In this document: positions 48,101-59,614 of the stretch, one piece after another
How positions within the stretch are numbered: the first letter of the stretch is position 1
How the letters are laid out: each line of letters opens with the position of its first letter
Assembly: GCA_018287875.1 (NCBI GenBank)
Contig: JAGVVL010000017.1
Coordinates: 1,736,001-1,800,000 of the forward strand
Direction: 5' to 3'
DNA length: 64,000 nt
Source of the DNA: Nigrospora sphaerica
Taxonomy: Eukaryota > Ascomycota > Sordariomycetes > Amphisphaeriales > Apiosporaceae
Position numbers and translations under genes: made by a program
The notes under the pieces: generated by a model
Databases searched by the model: none
Told to the model about the DNA's origin: nothing
What the model saw: only the letters and a program-made list of their open reading frames with translations

Positions 48101-49683
48101 CCTCTTGACGACTGGAGCCTCCCAAGCCTCGGGAAAGGGATCTGCAAGAGGAGCGCTCTTTGTCATCTCGACGTCAGCCACAGCAGCAGCTGTCGTTGTG
48201 TTGTTGACGGGGCTCGAGACGATCCCATCCACCGAGGGTGTAATTCCCACGGGCATTTGCACACCATCCGGGGGAGTCGGATACATGGCACCCGGTGGCG
48301 CTCCGGCGTTGGCGGGGCGATGCAGAGCTAGAGGAGAGAGCCCGTTTGATTGCTGTGCTTGACCTTCCGACGGTGGTACCTCAGGGGCCGCTACCGTCTC
48401 TCTGTCCTTTGCCCTTTTAGCCAGCAACTCGTCCCGTTCGGCTGCGCCGAGAAACCAAGATTTAGCGAGGGTCAAAGGATCATAGGACTGCTCGGCCATC
48501 GCATCCGAGGCCTCCTCGGGTGCGCTGCCAACGGCGAGCTTGGAAAACGCTTTGCAGAAACAGAGATTCGATGGCCACGACATGCTGCTGCATGTGTTGA
48601 GCTGAGGTGTTCTCTTCCCGTCGAACCGGGGCTCGACCGGTTTCCGACGAACGCGCTGAAGACTGAGCCATTTCTGTGTCCCACTGATGGGCGAAGGCAG
48701 ATTCCTCGCTTCTAGGAGTTTGGAATAAAACCTGCGCCACGGGTTCAGCCGTTCATCCCTCTCAGACCGCAAGCGCAGGACTTGAAGATCGGGCGACTGA
48801 CCCATCATGCTCTCGGCAGAAGGGTGCTCGTTACTGGCGACGGCGTGACAAGTCGCAAAGACGCCCAAGGGGGCCGCCAAGACAGTGACACCAAGCGGAG
48901 GCAAAAAGGGAGTGTCCGAGAACAAGCTTAGCCCCTCGGCCAGAGAGACGTTGATCATGGCCACTAGGACGCCCGTGGTGGTTAAGTAGGCTCTGAGCGA
49001 GGCCAAGTGGGGAGTATCGGCATTGCTCTCGCCATGCATGTGCTGCGGAAGCAGCAAAGTTCTCGTGTTAAGCGGGATGGCGCCGGTCGTACTGCAGAGA
49101 GTCGCCACGAGAGCGGAAACGACGGCGGATATAAAAGGTTCGTAGGCGTCCTTGGCCGACGTAGTAACGACCGGCCTGGCGTCGTTGGATCCGGTCAAGT
49201 CGACGACTTGGTAACTCCGCACCGACGGGTCCAGGGCGCCCGTAACAACAGGCGATGAGCTGTTGGGCGTAATGGCGGCATTCGGCCCGGACATGCGGTT
49301 TTTGGCGAGGCTGCCGGGCTCAAAGGTGGCCTCTTCAGCCAAGGTCAAACTATAGCCACAGCGGTCTACCGTTCGCGGGAAACTCGGGGCGTCCGACGGT
49401 GCGTCCTTCCGGGAAAGGCGAAAGCACCACAAGCCACGGCGGGTGGGATCAGCATAGGCAAGGTAGCCATTGTTTCTCAATGCGCCCTCGAGTTCAAGAG
49501 CGCCGGGACCGGAGAGTGCCGAGGGCGGGGAGAGGGGTTCGTAGAATGCGTAAGCGACGGAAGCGATGTTGTTCTGTGCGCGCACGCGGTTAGCTCCTCA
49601 CCCACGAGGGCAGGGTTGTTCGGAGGGGGTTGCAAGTAACTCACAATCACCAAAGCGTTAGTATTATGTTCGGCAGTGTCCAT
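45140..49683 (-). CDS. MED13: Mediator complex subunit 13 (Srb9/Ssn2)
   Basis: Largest subunit of the Mediator CDK8 kinase module, mostly a repressor of RNA polymerase II transcription; 1490 aa. Exon 1 is only 39 nt (49683-49645, MDTAEHNTNALVI) and the rest is one exon, 49573-45140; the 71-nt intron is gtgagt...cacag. The joined start NALVI-NNIASVAYAFYEP matches the fungal Med13 N-terminus, which is why this short exon was accepted over the in-frame ATG at 49585. The N-terminal Med13 domain covers about residues 1-340, a long disordered acidic middle follows (about 380-860, including DNDITDADFNFFDEQ), and the C-terminal MID/PIWI-like region covers about 900-1490 (ending AAEKGCRAMYLL). Divergent from ENP2 with a 1.3 kb spacer. 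Confidence 0.93.
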
Positions 49684-51019
49684 AGCGTGAGCTCATCGAC
49701 GGCCGATGTCCGTCCGAGGCGATCGATGGTCATCTGCTGCTGGCTAAGTGGCTGGCGCATCCGAGAAGGAGAGATGATGCTGGAGGGCAGTGGAAACCGG
49801 TACGCGTACACTCGTCGAACTGCCCAACTCCATCTCAACAATGGCAGCCGGACGGAGTGGACTGGGTGCGGGCGCCGGTCCGGGCCACCGAAAAAGACGA
49901 GCTCTTTGCAGCGCGGTATCTGGGGAGGAGGGAGGGTTTGCACAGCTGGAAGCACGCAGAGCCCGCAATGGACGCGTCGCAGCAAGGGCGCGATAGCCGC
50001 TTTACGTTGGACGGCGAGGTGAGACGGATGACTTCGGTCGATGGCTTCCGGTCGCGGGCATCGAGTATTGCGCGGGCGCCAGTCGGACTGTGATTGCCGG
50101 TGTTGCCGCCGGTTTTGTCGATATCGTCGCCGTTCGGTATCCTGGTATCCTGGAGGGTCGGCTGTTGTCGCATTCAGGAAGCAAGGTGGTAGAGACTGAG
50201 GAGGCCCCAAACGTAGAGTAGCCGCTAATTCCTACGCCCGCTCGCTCCGCGGGCGCATCCATTGGTCCCCAGTTCCGAAGCTGGCGCGCTTCCGCAGGGG
50301 CTTGTAGGGGGTCTGTAGGGGGCCTGTTGGGGCTTGGGGCCCAGCGCCCAGGCGTCCCAGCGCCCCGGGGGTCGCGGCTGATGTGGCTTTGGACAGGTGG
50401 CTCACGGCCAATAGGCGACTACCTAGGCCGGGCCGGACCAGGTATTTGCGACTAACGTACCACCTACTCACGGGATATGGGAGATCGACCCTCGCCCCAA
50501 AAGGGCCCTTGTGCCCGCTAGCTGGAGCACTGTTGCTTGCATCAATCACCAGCTGGACGAAGAGGGGGTAGGAGTGGATGGATCCAGGGTGGAGGAACAA
50601 TTCCAACCAGGCCCACAGTACTTGCATACATGTACCTCACCGCGGTACAAGCCAAGGTACATGAAGTCATCGTTCATTGGAGGAAGGCTGGGCGGATACC
50701 CCGTAAAAAAGTTACTTATCGATAGTATGTAAAGATGCTTGGGCGCTGCAGAACTGACGAACTCACTCACCTTTGCCGCCAGCCAGACAGACGTCGAGCA
50801 AACTTCAGCCGCCTTCAGTCGCTCGTCTTGCCAGCTATCTTCTCAACAGCAGCGTGGCGCAAAATTTAAAGCACTTCTGAAGCCTGCGATCCAAAAATCG
50901 GCGCACAGTGACCGGCACAGACGTGTGCGCAGTGGCGGTCGCAAACCCGTCTACTCTTTTCTAGTCACCTGCTCTTTCCAGCCCGGCACAATCCTCCCTG
51001 GGTACTTCCAACCTCAACC
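49684..51019. promoter_or_regulatory. Bidirectional promoter region MED13/ENP2
   Basis: About 1.34 kb between divergent starts. Short open frames only. It contains the repeat-like string ttgtagggggtctgtagggg near 50306-50325. No clear TATA box identified. Confidence 0.5.
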
Positions 51020-53249
51020 ATGAAGGCGGAAAAAACAGGCGATGTGTCCGTATACACGGTCGCCGGCGCAGAGACAGCGCGGCCCCTTCCCGAATGGCTC
51101 GCTCGCAGGAGGAAGCGGTCCCTCAAGCAGGATGCCGAGTATCAGAACCGAATAGAGGTGAGTGAAGCCCACCCTGCGAGTCACTGTCAACTTCGAAAAC
51201 TAACGCCGGAAAACAGCTGCTCCAAGACTTCGGCTTTGAGGAAGCAAGTCAGTGTATCCGGATCTCGGCCTCGGGGGAATACATCATGTCCACTGGAACG
51301 TATAAGCCACAGATACACGTGCATTACACTCCCCATCTCTCTTTGTACGGAGATGCCCGTCCCTCTCCGGCCCCTTCCAGACCACTGACAGATATCTCAG
51401 GTCCTTTGCCAGGCATACCAAGGCTCTGAACACAACCTTCCAGCTACTGTCGGATGATTACACTAAATCGATACATCTGCAGTCCGACAGGTCCATCGAA
51501 TTCCACACCAAAGGCGGTTGTCATTATTCCATTCGCATACCGCGGTACGGACGCGATTTGCTGTATGACCGCTACTCCACCGAGGCGTTGGTCCCGGCTG
51601 TCGGACTTGATCCTGTCGAGGGCAAGGGCGAGGTGTTTCGTCTCAACCTGGAAGTTGGTCGGTTCATGAAGAGCTATCAAGTCGATGTCGGTCGCGACGA
51701 AGGTGTTGAGACTGGTCTGCAAGGCAGCATTAATGTCGGCAGTGTCAATTGCGGTGCTATTGCTGAGCAGTCACATGGCCTCCTCGCATTCGGCACGTCC
51801 GTCGGGACCGTCGAGATGTTTGATCCCAGATCCAAGTCGCGTAAGTGAAAGGAGCCCTTGCACTGGCAGAGCGGCACGACTGACACCCGGCTGTAGGTGT
51901 TGCCGTCATGGGGGGACAGGAGGGGGAAATCACGGCGCTGGACTTTGCCTCTTCGGGCATGTCGCTGGCCGTGGGATCTTCGAGCGGCCTGGTGAAGCTT
52001 TTTGACATGCGCTCCCCAGTGCCCTTGCTCCAGAAAGACCAAGGAATGGGCTACCCGATCAAACAACTCATCCACATGACCACTGCCTCGGAAGAGAGGA
52101 AAATACTCTCGGCCGACAAGCGGACCATCAAGATCTGGGACGAGGCCGACGGCAAGCCCTGGACGGCGATAGAACCTGTGGTGTAAGTCTTCATTTGCCC
52201 CCGCCGGCATGACACCGCTAACATCTGGTTTTCCTACAGCGACATAAACCATGTGGCATGGATCGAGAAGACGGGCATGCTTATGACTGCGAATGAGGGT
52301 GAGTCACAGTTGGACGGCATCCACCTTGCAGAGATTCCTAACACGCATCACAGGGCCCGACCAGCACGCGTTCCTGATCCCCCAACTCGGCCCGTCGCCA
52401 CGGTGGTGCAGCTTCCTGGACAACATGGTGGACGAGATGGCGGAAGAGGTTCGGACGACGACGTACGACAACTACAAGTTCTTGACCTTGCCAGACCTCA
52501 AGGCCATGAGTCTTGATCATCTTATTGGCAAGACCAACCTGCTGCGGCCATACATGCACGGCTTCTTCGTTGCCAGCAAGCTGTACGACCAGGCCAAGCT
52601 GATCGCGAACCCCTATGCTTGGGAAGAGGAGCGCGCCAAGCGCGTCAAGGAGAAGGTTGAGCAGGAACGCGCCAGCAGGATCCGCGGTACCAAGAAGGTC
52701 AAGGTCAACCAGAAACTGGCCGACAAGCTTCTTCAGCGACAGGAGAAGCGAGCCCAGGTCGACACCAAGGCCGGCGTCCTCGGCGACGATCGGTTCGGCA
52801 AACTCTTTGACGACGAGGACTTTCAAGTCGACGAGACGAGCCGCGAGTTCCAGGTGCTCAACCCGAGCACCAAAGTGGACGATAGTGGCAAAACGTTGTG
52901 GGCGCCTGAGAAGTACTCCGATCAGGAGAGCGACGGAAGCGATAGTGAAGGCAGTGACGATGACGACGCGATTTCTCGTCCAAAGGCTGATGGGGGTATT
53001 ACCATGAAGGTGTCTTCCTCTGGCACCGGCGGCCGGCAGGCGAAAGACACGGCTCTCGGCTCAAGAACACAAAAGTCGGAGCGGCCCTCCAAAACGCGCT
53101 CGGGAGACATGGTGGGCGAAAAGTCGGTCAGCTTCGTTCCCGAGTCCAAGAAGAAGAAGTCTCGGGACACGGTCGAGTTTGACGCCAAGGAGAAACGGTC
53201 CAACGCGGGGCGGAGAAGCGCCAGCGGGAACACGTTCAGAAAATTGTGA
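51020..53249 (+). CDS. ENP2: Ribosome biogenesis protein ENP2/NOL10
   Basis: Nucleolar WD40 protein of the small-subunit processome, needed for 18S rRNA maturation; 648 aa. Six exons: 51020-51157, 51217-51344, 51401-51840, 51897-52182, 52240-52298 and 52354-53249. The five introns (55-59 nt) all keep frame and rebuild conserved blocks: RIELLQDFGFEEAS, STGTYKPQIHVHYTPHLSL, SFARHTKALNTTFQLLSDDY, EVFRLNLEVGRF, MGGQEGEITALDF, RTIKIWDE and NEGPDQHAFLIPQLGPSPRW. After the WD region comes the basic coiled segment (about 430-480) and the NUC153 domain at about 491-520 (DDRFGKLFDDEDFQVDETSREF, quoted in part). The C-terminus is acidic then Lys/Ser-rich, including KKKKSR, a probable nuclear signal. Length is close to yeast Enp2 (707 aa). 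Confidence 0.95.
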
Positions 53250-53433
53250 TGATACCCCAGGATATATACAAAGTATGAGATGGACTGCAATTTCCACATA
53301 CGGTCATGAGATCAGATTCGAAGTTCCCCGTCTACATTGCCAGCCTAGGCTGTCGAAAAGCACCAACGCCACCCTATTACCCCCCCCGGTATCTTGAAGT
53401 GAAAAACACCCTAGCCGCTGCCCCCACGTCGGT

Positions 53434-53961
53434 CTACTTCTTCATCGGCCAGTTACTCTTCTTGCTGCGGCCCTGGGGGCTCTGGCGCACGGAGACGGGC
53501 TTCGCGGCGTAGCCCTTTTCCAGATCCTCGGGGCGAAGACGAGGCGTCGGGGGAACGTCGTCCAGCCGCACGCGGCCCCGAGATGCTCGCCCGGATGAGC
53601 CCTTGACGGATTTGGGGAATTCGGAGCGGCGTGGCGTCAGGGCCGTCACAACCTTCTTGGCGGAGCGGCGGAGGCCTTCGCGGATCTTCCATTCGCGTTT
53701 CTTGGCGACGTAGAAAAGAACGGCCATGGATACTGGGCGGTTGGTCAGAAGATTGTGCCGAAGCGGACACGGAGGGTGCGACAACTCACTGCCAAGAACG
53801 GCGACAACGCTGACGACGACGATGATGGCGATCATGGCGCCATGGGTCAACTGGTAGGCGCCGGGGCTGTCGCCGGCGGCGCCGGCATTGCTGTCGACAG
53901 TGGTAGTCGATGCATCGAGGTCGTCGGTCGGGAAGGGGAAGGGAGCCGTTGTGGTCGCCAT
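53434..53961 (-). CDS. Small single-pass membrane protein, unrecognised
   Basis: A 156-aa protein I do not recognise. Exons (minus order) are 53961-53790 and 53732-53434; the 56-nt intron gtgagt...gcccag keeps frame (VAVLG-IS-MAVLF). Residues 1-40 are Thr/Asp/Ala-rich and likely extracellular. One strongly hydrophobic segment (about 42-66: IAIIVVVSVVAVLG, SMAVLFYV) is followed at once by positive residues (AKKREWKIREGLRRSAKK), which predicts a type III or signal-anchor topology with a basic cytosolic tail of about 85 residues containing Pro and Ser. The gene is convergent with ENP2. The unspliced frame stays open, but its extra residues look like intron. The Thr-rich ectodomain plus one helix resembles small fungal surface sensors; that is inference. 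Confidence 0.78.
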   Translation of the reverse strand: MATTTAPFPFPTDDLDASTTTVDSNAGAAGDSPGAYQLTHGAMIAIIVVVSVVAVLGSELSHPPCPLRHNLLTNRPVSMAVLFYVAKKREWKIREGLRRSAKKVVTALTPRRSEFPKSVKGSSGRASRGRVRLDDVPPTPRLRPEDLEKGYAAKPVSVRQSPQGRSKKSNWPMKK

Positions 53962-55626
53962 AGTGTCCTGCACTTGGGGGACGAGGCGAAGGAGAGAGGA
54001 CTTGAGAGCTTGGCGGCGGGATCCGGGCCCTGACGGTAGCACAGCACCGGCGACTTGAAGGTCCCGCAGGCGGGACGCAAGGGGGTGGTGGGATGTCGTG
54101 GAAAGGGTGGGAAGAGAAGAAGCAGGCAGACTCGCGTGTTCGCCGGGGATAGACGGCCGTGTATATTTGACTTGGTTGCGCACATCCCCCAGCACCACAC
54201 TTGTCATCCTTTCCTCCCCCCCGGTCTGGCGATCCCTCGAGCCGCCCAAGGGGAGCCGCTTGGTGACGGGGGACCCTCCCCGGCAGCCCAGCCAGCCCAG
54301 CAACGGTACCACATGGCGCATGTGTGACGACGAATCCCATGGACGGTGCCTGAGGCCCAGCACCCCCGCCCAGGCCAAACGGAACGGGCGATTGGGAGAG
54401 AGGGCGCGGGTGCCAGAGGGCTTGACTGGGCGTGTGCCTGGCCGAGATGCTGAAGAAGAGCTATAAGTGCTCCGACTGCTGATTGGCAGCGGACGTGCTG
54501 GCCGACGGCCTCGAAGCGCCGGACCCCTGCTCGACGGCCCTGGCACCTCGTCCGGATCTACCAATCAAGGCCCGCACGACAGGGATCGGCATTTGTAACG
54601 GGGGGCCACTCGCCTCGTCGCACTTTGTCGCCTGCAACCAAAGGTCGGTTCGACTGCACGTTTTCGGGGCTTTCCCTTCTCCCTGCCCCTCCCCAGCTTC
54701 TATCCCGGTCAGGCACCACGTCGGTATGCAGAAAGGAAAATAGACTTCTTCTTCACCAGATGAACCTCTTCTCGGTGCTCCGGGATTTGTGTTATCGCAA
54801 GGGCATGTTCTATCTCTTGGCTCCGGTCGGTGACGGCAAACGATCCACCACGCGACGAGGATTGGCGGTGATGACCAAAAAAATGAAGGACCAATGACAG
54901 GTGCCGCCCAAGGGATTCCCATATGGATTCCCATGTAGCAGGGACCATACCCTCTGTCCACGTTCTTCTTACCTGCTAGAAGCCGTGGAACAGTACACGA
55001 ATCCCACGTGACGAATTGTTTGCAGCCTCATGCTCGGATCCCCCGAGACTCCGGCCTTGGACGATGCGGTACGATAGTACTATGAGTAATGGCACGCCTG
55101 CAGATACCCATCACAGCGGTAGATGACAGCAACGGCGCTCGCTGTACGGGGCTTGAAGGAAGTTTCTCATCCACGGTCGGGACGGCTTGGGCTTGGCTTG
55201 GGCTTGGCTTAGCCCCGCCCCCGCCAAAAGGCCGGCTAGGCTTGTGTTTCGGTTGCCGCCCGCCGTGAGTCTTTTCCTTTCCTCGTTCTATTCATAGCCC
55301 GTGCCCCGTCATGTCACCCCGGAGAATCCCCGGTCGTGTCTCTCGGCCCTCTCATATCACCACCATCACCGCCACCATCGCCGTCTGGAAATAGCTACGG
55401 AACGGGCTTGGTCCGAGGCCGGTCTTGGCGCCTTGTTCGTTTGACGAGTCGCATCATGAACGGCCTTGGGACGGTCGGGCGAGGCAGATGGTGGACGGTA
55501 GACGCTCATGTCTGCTTAAATACTACTTACATGTGCTGCTAACTCCGTCGTAGGCCCAGCGTTCCGAGCTCACCGTCTGGGCACATGGAACTGGGGCTTG
55601 ACATACTGGCATGCTTTCGTTAGATA
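53962..55626. other. Intergenic, no gene seen
   Basis: About 1.66 kb. The minus-strand frame of the small membrane protein continues upstream to 54564 without protein-like character. A short direct repeat of ggcttggg/ggctt units lies at 55186-55212. Confidence 0.5.
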
Positions 55627-57543
55627 TTACCTAATCTCGAAGCTTTCTCGCCTTTGGCCTGATTCTCTTGCCTTGGCGGCAGCTTGACCGCTCATCAGCC
55701 CCGAAACATAACACTCACCTATCAGCCTGTTAGCAGATCCCTGGTTCCTAATAACGAAGGGCACCTTGGCGCCGAAAAAAATGGCAATGGAGTCTCCCGC
55801 GGACATGTAGCGTGGCCCTATACCCATCAGGCCGTCCCGGGTGACGAAGAACCGTCTATCAGCACATGCTCGCACGAAGGCCCGATGGAACCGAAGACAG
55901 TCGGCCTCCGAGTTTTTCAGCCACTTCCATCTTGTGGCGCCACCTATGTTCCGCAAATCGAGGCCCAGGTATTTCCGAAACCATGCGAAGGCGTCTTTCA
56001 TCTCTGCCTGGTCATCAGTCACCAACTCCGCCGAGCTCATGGTGAGTGCTTCAATGAAGCTGCGTATTGTCCTCCTTTGCGCTTCTCCGCCGCCTCTGTG
56101 GCCATGCACCCGGTCCTTGATCACTTGCCAAGCATCGGATACAAACCTGCGTTCGCCCTCGTAGATCTCGTCTCCACAGCCGCGATTCTCCAGTATGTGC
56201 GTGTAGTACAGAACGGCATCTGCCTGTAGTCCTTCCAGGATGAGAGCGTCACCGTCCTCTGTTATTCGCATGGAAAGAGGCTCGCGGCCGTCCGCATCGC
56301 GTCCGCTTTGATTGGGTGTTACCCATACATCCGAAGATGCCTTGATTCTGCTCCAGTCCGGAACCCAGGAGGGCCATTCCGGGGACTCCGCCGGATGTCT
56401 TTCCACCTGCGATAAGACAAGAAGGGAGCCATGGTCGAACATGAGGAAAACGGCGACGTTTCGGTAGACGACTTCGACCGCTCTGCCACAGTCCGGTTCC
56501 AAAAGCAGAGGCCACCCATCCTCGACCACGCCCGCGGTCTCGTCGGCGAGATTTAGAGCGGCATACACCTTGTCAGCTGGCTGGTCGGCATAACGCGGCC
56601 TGAGCTGTTTGAGAAGATACAGAAGAGGAGCACGCTTGCCTGCCCCGGCGTGCATTTCCCATACGGCAGCGACGCCGGCGACGGGGAGGCCTTGCTCTCC
56701 AGCGTTCGGCGTGGTCAAGCTGTATGGCCCTGAGTATCCCTGAGCCGAAAGCCATGCAGCCGCCCGGCCAACAGCGGCCCAGTTCAAGTGCCAGTCGCCG
56801 ACGACGACGGCGGCGGTCTGGGCAAGCACGACTTCCTGGACGGTCCAGACATGCTGGAACCAGGGGTCGCAAAAGAAAGACCGCAAAACCGCCCAGGCCT
56901 CCGCAGATGGGCTGGGAAACCCGTGGGCCTTGTTCCTATTTTCCCGGCTGAGGGAAGAAGTGCGGCGCGGCGCGTTGTACTGCGGCTCATTGGCGTTTCG
57001 CAGAGCCTGGGCGATAAAGGGGAGAACTACGGGCATGTTCCCGGGTTCGTACTCGAGCCATATCCTCACGGCTGCTGCCTTTCGGTATGTTGCGGCCTTC
57101 AGCTTGGCCTGCCTCGCCCTCTCGGCCGCGTCGTCCTGGTTGACGCAGAGGGCGTCGATCCACAGCAGCCGCGGCGGCAGGGTCGCGTCGGCGTCTTCGT
57201 AGCGGTTGCGCGCGAAGCCGTGCCAGACGTTGCGGCTCGAGTGCAGGGGGTTCCGGCTCGACCAGAAAGGAACAGAGGCCCAGTTCGGAAGCGCGCGCAG
57301 GCACCTCAAGGCGTCGCCAAGATTGCGAGCGACCAGCTTCCTGGTCCCGTTGCAAAGGACGGGGTCCGGGCACAGTTCCCGGCCCGGCGTGTAGGAGACG
57401 GCTTCAAAGGCCGGCGCGTCCTCGAGTTCGCCGATCGTGACCGTGCTGCACTCGACCTGCTCATCGGGGAGCCCCGGCTTAATCAGCAGCAAACGGATGG
57501 CGTTATCCCCAATAGGTTGGTATATGGGATCGGCGTCTTGCAT
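55627..57543 (-). CDS. Heterokaryon incompatibility (HET) domain protein
   Basis: HET-domain protein of the type that triggers vegetative incompatibility or cell death in filamentous ascomycetes; 638 aa from the ATG at 57543. The frame is open without a stop to 57717, giving a 696-aa option, but MQDADPIYQPIG fits the usual N-terminus. The HET domain covers about residues 15-240: IRLLLIKPG, FEAVSY, VARNLGDALRCLRAL, LLWIDALCVNQDD, AVRIWLEYE and WFQHVWTVQEVVLA. The usual Trp-Gly after SY is replaced by Pro-Gly (SYTPG), so the first signature is altered. The C-terminal half has no recognised domain; a block DGLMGIGPRYMSAGDSIAIF is the common C-terminal motif of this family. No partner genes are next to it. 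Confidence 0.9.
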   Translation of the reverse strand: MQDADPIYQPIGDNAIRLLLIKPGLPDEQVECSTVTIGELEDAPAFEAVSYTPGRELCPDPVLCNGTRKLVARNLGDALRCLRALPNWASVPFWSSRNPLHSSRNVWHGFARNRYEDADATLPPRLLWIDALCVNQDDAAERARQAKLKAATYRKAAAVRIWLEYEPGNMPVVLPFIAQALRNANEPQYNAPRRTSSLSRENRNKAHGFPSPSAEAWAVLRSFFCDPWFQHVWTVQEVVLAQTAAVVVGDWHLNWAAVGRAAAWLSAQGYSGPYSLTTPNAGEQGLPVAGVAAVWEMHAGAGKRAPLLYLLKQLRPRYADQPADKVYAALNLADETAGVVEDGWPLLLEPDCGRAVEVVYRNVAVFLMFDHGSLLVLSQVERHPAESPEWPSWVPDWSRIKASSDVWVTPNQSGRDADGREPLSMRITEDGDALILEGLQADAVLYYTHILENRGCGDEIYEGERRFVSDAWQVIKDRVHGHRGGGEAQRRTIRSFIEALTMSSAELVTDDQAEMKDAFAWFRKYLGLDLRNIGGATRWKWLKNSEADCLRFHRAFVRACADRRFFVTRDGLMGIGPRYMSAGDSIAIFFGAKVPFVIRNQGSANRLIGECYVSGLMSGQAAAKARESGQRRESFEIR

Positions 57544-57717
57544 CGTTCGTGTATTGAGAACACTGGCAGAAACGATGGGCTTTAGGAGATTACGAACCAA
57601 GACAAGAAGCATTTGGTGAGAACGGCTGCTTACCATGTTTACGATCTCGCTCTTTAAGCACTGCGACGAAACCCGGCTCCCCTGTCTGCATTCATGAAGT
57701 AGGACCACACCTGTCAC

Positions 57718-58183
57718 AGCTTATGGCCACACGTGCCAAAGTATGTACATACTTGAGTAGAGCCAGACCGGGCATACTGGGTTTTGACATGGTTGGGCGC
57801 GTACAGGCAACGTTATGGGGTTCCCACCAACCTGCATATGGACCCCAGTTTCGTTCAGCGTTTCGCCAAGCACAGAGCCCTGGCTCTGGGGCAACGTGTT
57901 ATAGCTTGCACGATCTCCCGTGCGTTGGAGTTCCACAAACTTGCCGTGACTATCTATCTCCCCTCCCCGAGTTACCTGTCCATTGTGTATTTAGCCGCAA
58001 CCCCTGCCTCTCTTCTTCTTTAAGATGTACGTCTGCGGTGTAAAGAACTCACTTGGCAAGATCAAGAAAGATGCCGCTTTGCGCAACTTGAGTGGGTCTC
58101 CTAAATCATCTAACCCTGTGAACCTCAGCTTCACTTGGCCTCTCGATAGCTGACTGATCGCGTCCTACAGCCATTTACGCGCA
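57718..58183. other. Intergenic
   Basis: About 470 bases between divergent HET and membrane-protein genes. A 61-codon frame at 57838-58023 is open but not protein-like enough to call. ctacag at 58165-58170 followed shortly by an ATG could be the end of a 5' UTR intron. Confidence 0.4.
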
Positions 58184-58969
58184 ATGGTATGCTTCGGCGG
58201 CAAGGGCCACCAAACTCTGCTAATGCTACTTCCACTAGGATTGGCGTCACTTCCAGCGTTGTGCATGGCGTACTGTGTCTGCGGCCCCTGATCTCGTACA
58301 TGATTGTTCTCAGTCAGGATCTTCCTGCTGGCAACTGGACCACGTTCACCGATGGGAACCTCTGGGGTTCAAGTGGGCTCGTTTCGATTCTCAACACATT
58401 GTAAGCCTACTCTACCCAAGTGCTTGTTGCTCGGGCTCCGTACTAACCCACCCACAAGCATCCTTCCACCAAGCGCGTTCTTTGTGGAAATACCTAGACT
58501 CTGCTTCGGCCTCGTTTGGGCACACAAGCTCTACGCAAGTTGGTTCACACTTGCTTTGCTTACCGACACCGTATATCTCACCATACGTGGTTCCGATGAG
58601 ATTATGCCAAGACTTTTGGTCCTCGGCGCAGGGACGTTGCTGTCCGCACTTCTCTTATTGGTGGTCTTCCGCAACATCGAGAACATGTTCGGGATCCTAG
58701 TCCGAATTCTTTTTTATGTTGATGCTGCTATTATGATGACTTCCAGCTGGCCGACATGCTGGGGCTGGACCTGCCGTGAATCATATCTCCTTCTTGCTCC
58801 AGCACTGGCCATAGTGGCGGCGGTGCTCTACACTACGGCTTGGGTTGCAGGACATCCCATGGTACATAGCAGGATACTGGGAGGCTCCGGCATAGAGCCG
58901 ATGACTATGGTACTCCCCAGGCTACCATCAGATTCAGATCTGGCTGGCCTGGGACGAATACGTCTATGA
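58184..58969 (+). CDS. Multi-pass membrane protein with N-terminal signal, unrecognised
   Basis: A 227-aa model I do not recognise. Exons are 58184-58269, 58314-58400 and 58459-58969. Intron 1 is short (44 nt, gtactg...ctcag, with CTGAT as possible branch site); intron 2 is gtaagc...acaag (58 nt). Joined, the protein starts with a signal peptide or first helix (MVCFGGKGHQTLLMLLPLGL, then ASLPALCMA) followed by QDLPAGNWTTFTDGNLWGS, and has hydrophobic segments near residues 78-105, 121-140, 147-168 and 178-200. If intron 1 is not real, an alternative ATG at 58189 in the second frame gives RPLISYMIVLSQDLP instead. The lower share of G/C-ending codons suggests a poorly conserved or fast-evolving gene. 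Confidence 0.6.
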
Positions 58970-59614
58970 TTGTAATGTATAGCAGACAGTCCAGGCATTT
59001 CGACGTCCTCAATTGAACCCAAGATGCTAGAAACTATAGTTTATACGACGCCGGGGTTACTTCGAGCTGTCTCCTTTGCCCGGGAGTGATGTACACGACA
59101 AGTCATGTGGGACAAGTGGAGGGACACGTACATACTGGCTACAATCTGCAAGCCGTGGAATCAGGAGCTGGTCAATTAATGCAAAGGTGTTGTGATTCCG
59201 ACTTGCTTCAGTATATGCTGTTAGCGGAGTTGCCGATGTGCGAGGCCGAGAATACTCCATGGGGCAAGAAGAAGAGGGAGACATAGGGACAAGGGTCAAT
59301 ATCGTCGTTTCGAAGTTAACTGCATGGTGAAATGGGCTGGGTTCCAAAGATTATAGACAATCTGTGGTGGTGTCCACGGCCGGTCTCGGCATCCACGACC
59401 CAGGCCGTTTAGACGGATGTAGAGTCACTACAGTACGTTACTACATGTACTCGGGCCAACAAAATGGTTGCGATTTGCGATACTATGATCTGGGAAGGGC
59501 AAAATATCGAACGCCAGTAGTAGTATTTTTGTAAGCCAAGAGCAGCACTCGACGGACCACTTCCGCCTCTTGACCCGTAACGTATCACCACACGCGGCGT
59601 GGCCGGGTTCCTCC
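58970..59614. other. Convergent 3' intergenic spacer
   Basis: About 645 bases between convergent genes. No gene seen. The upstream part holds short frames below 100 codons only. Confidence 0.55.
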
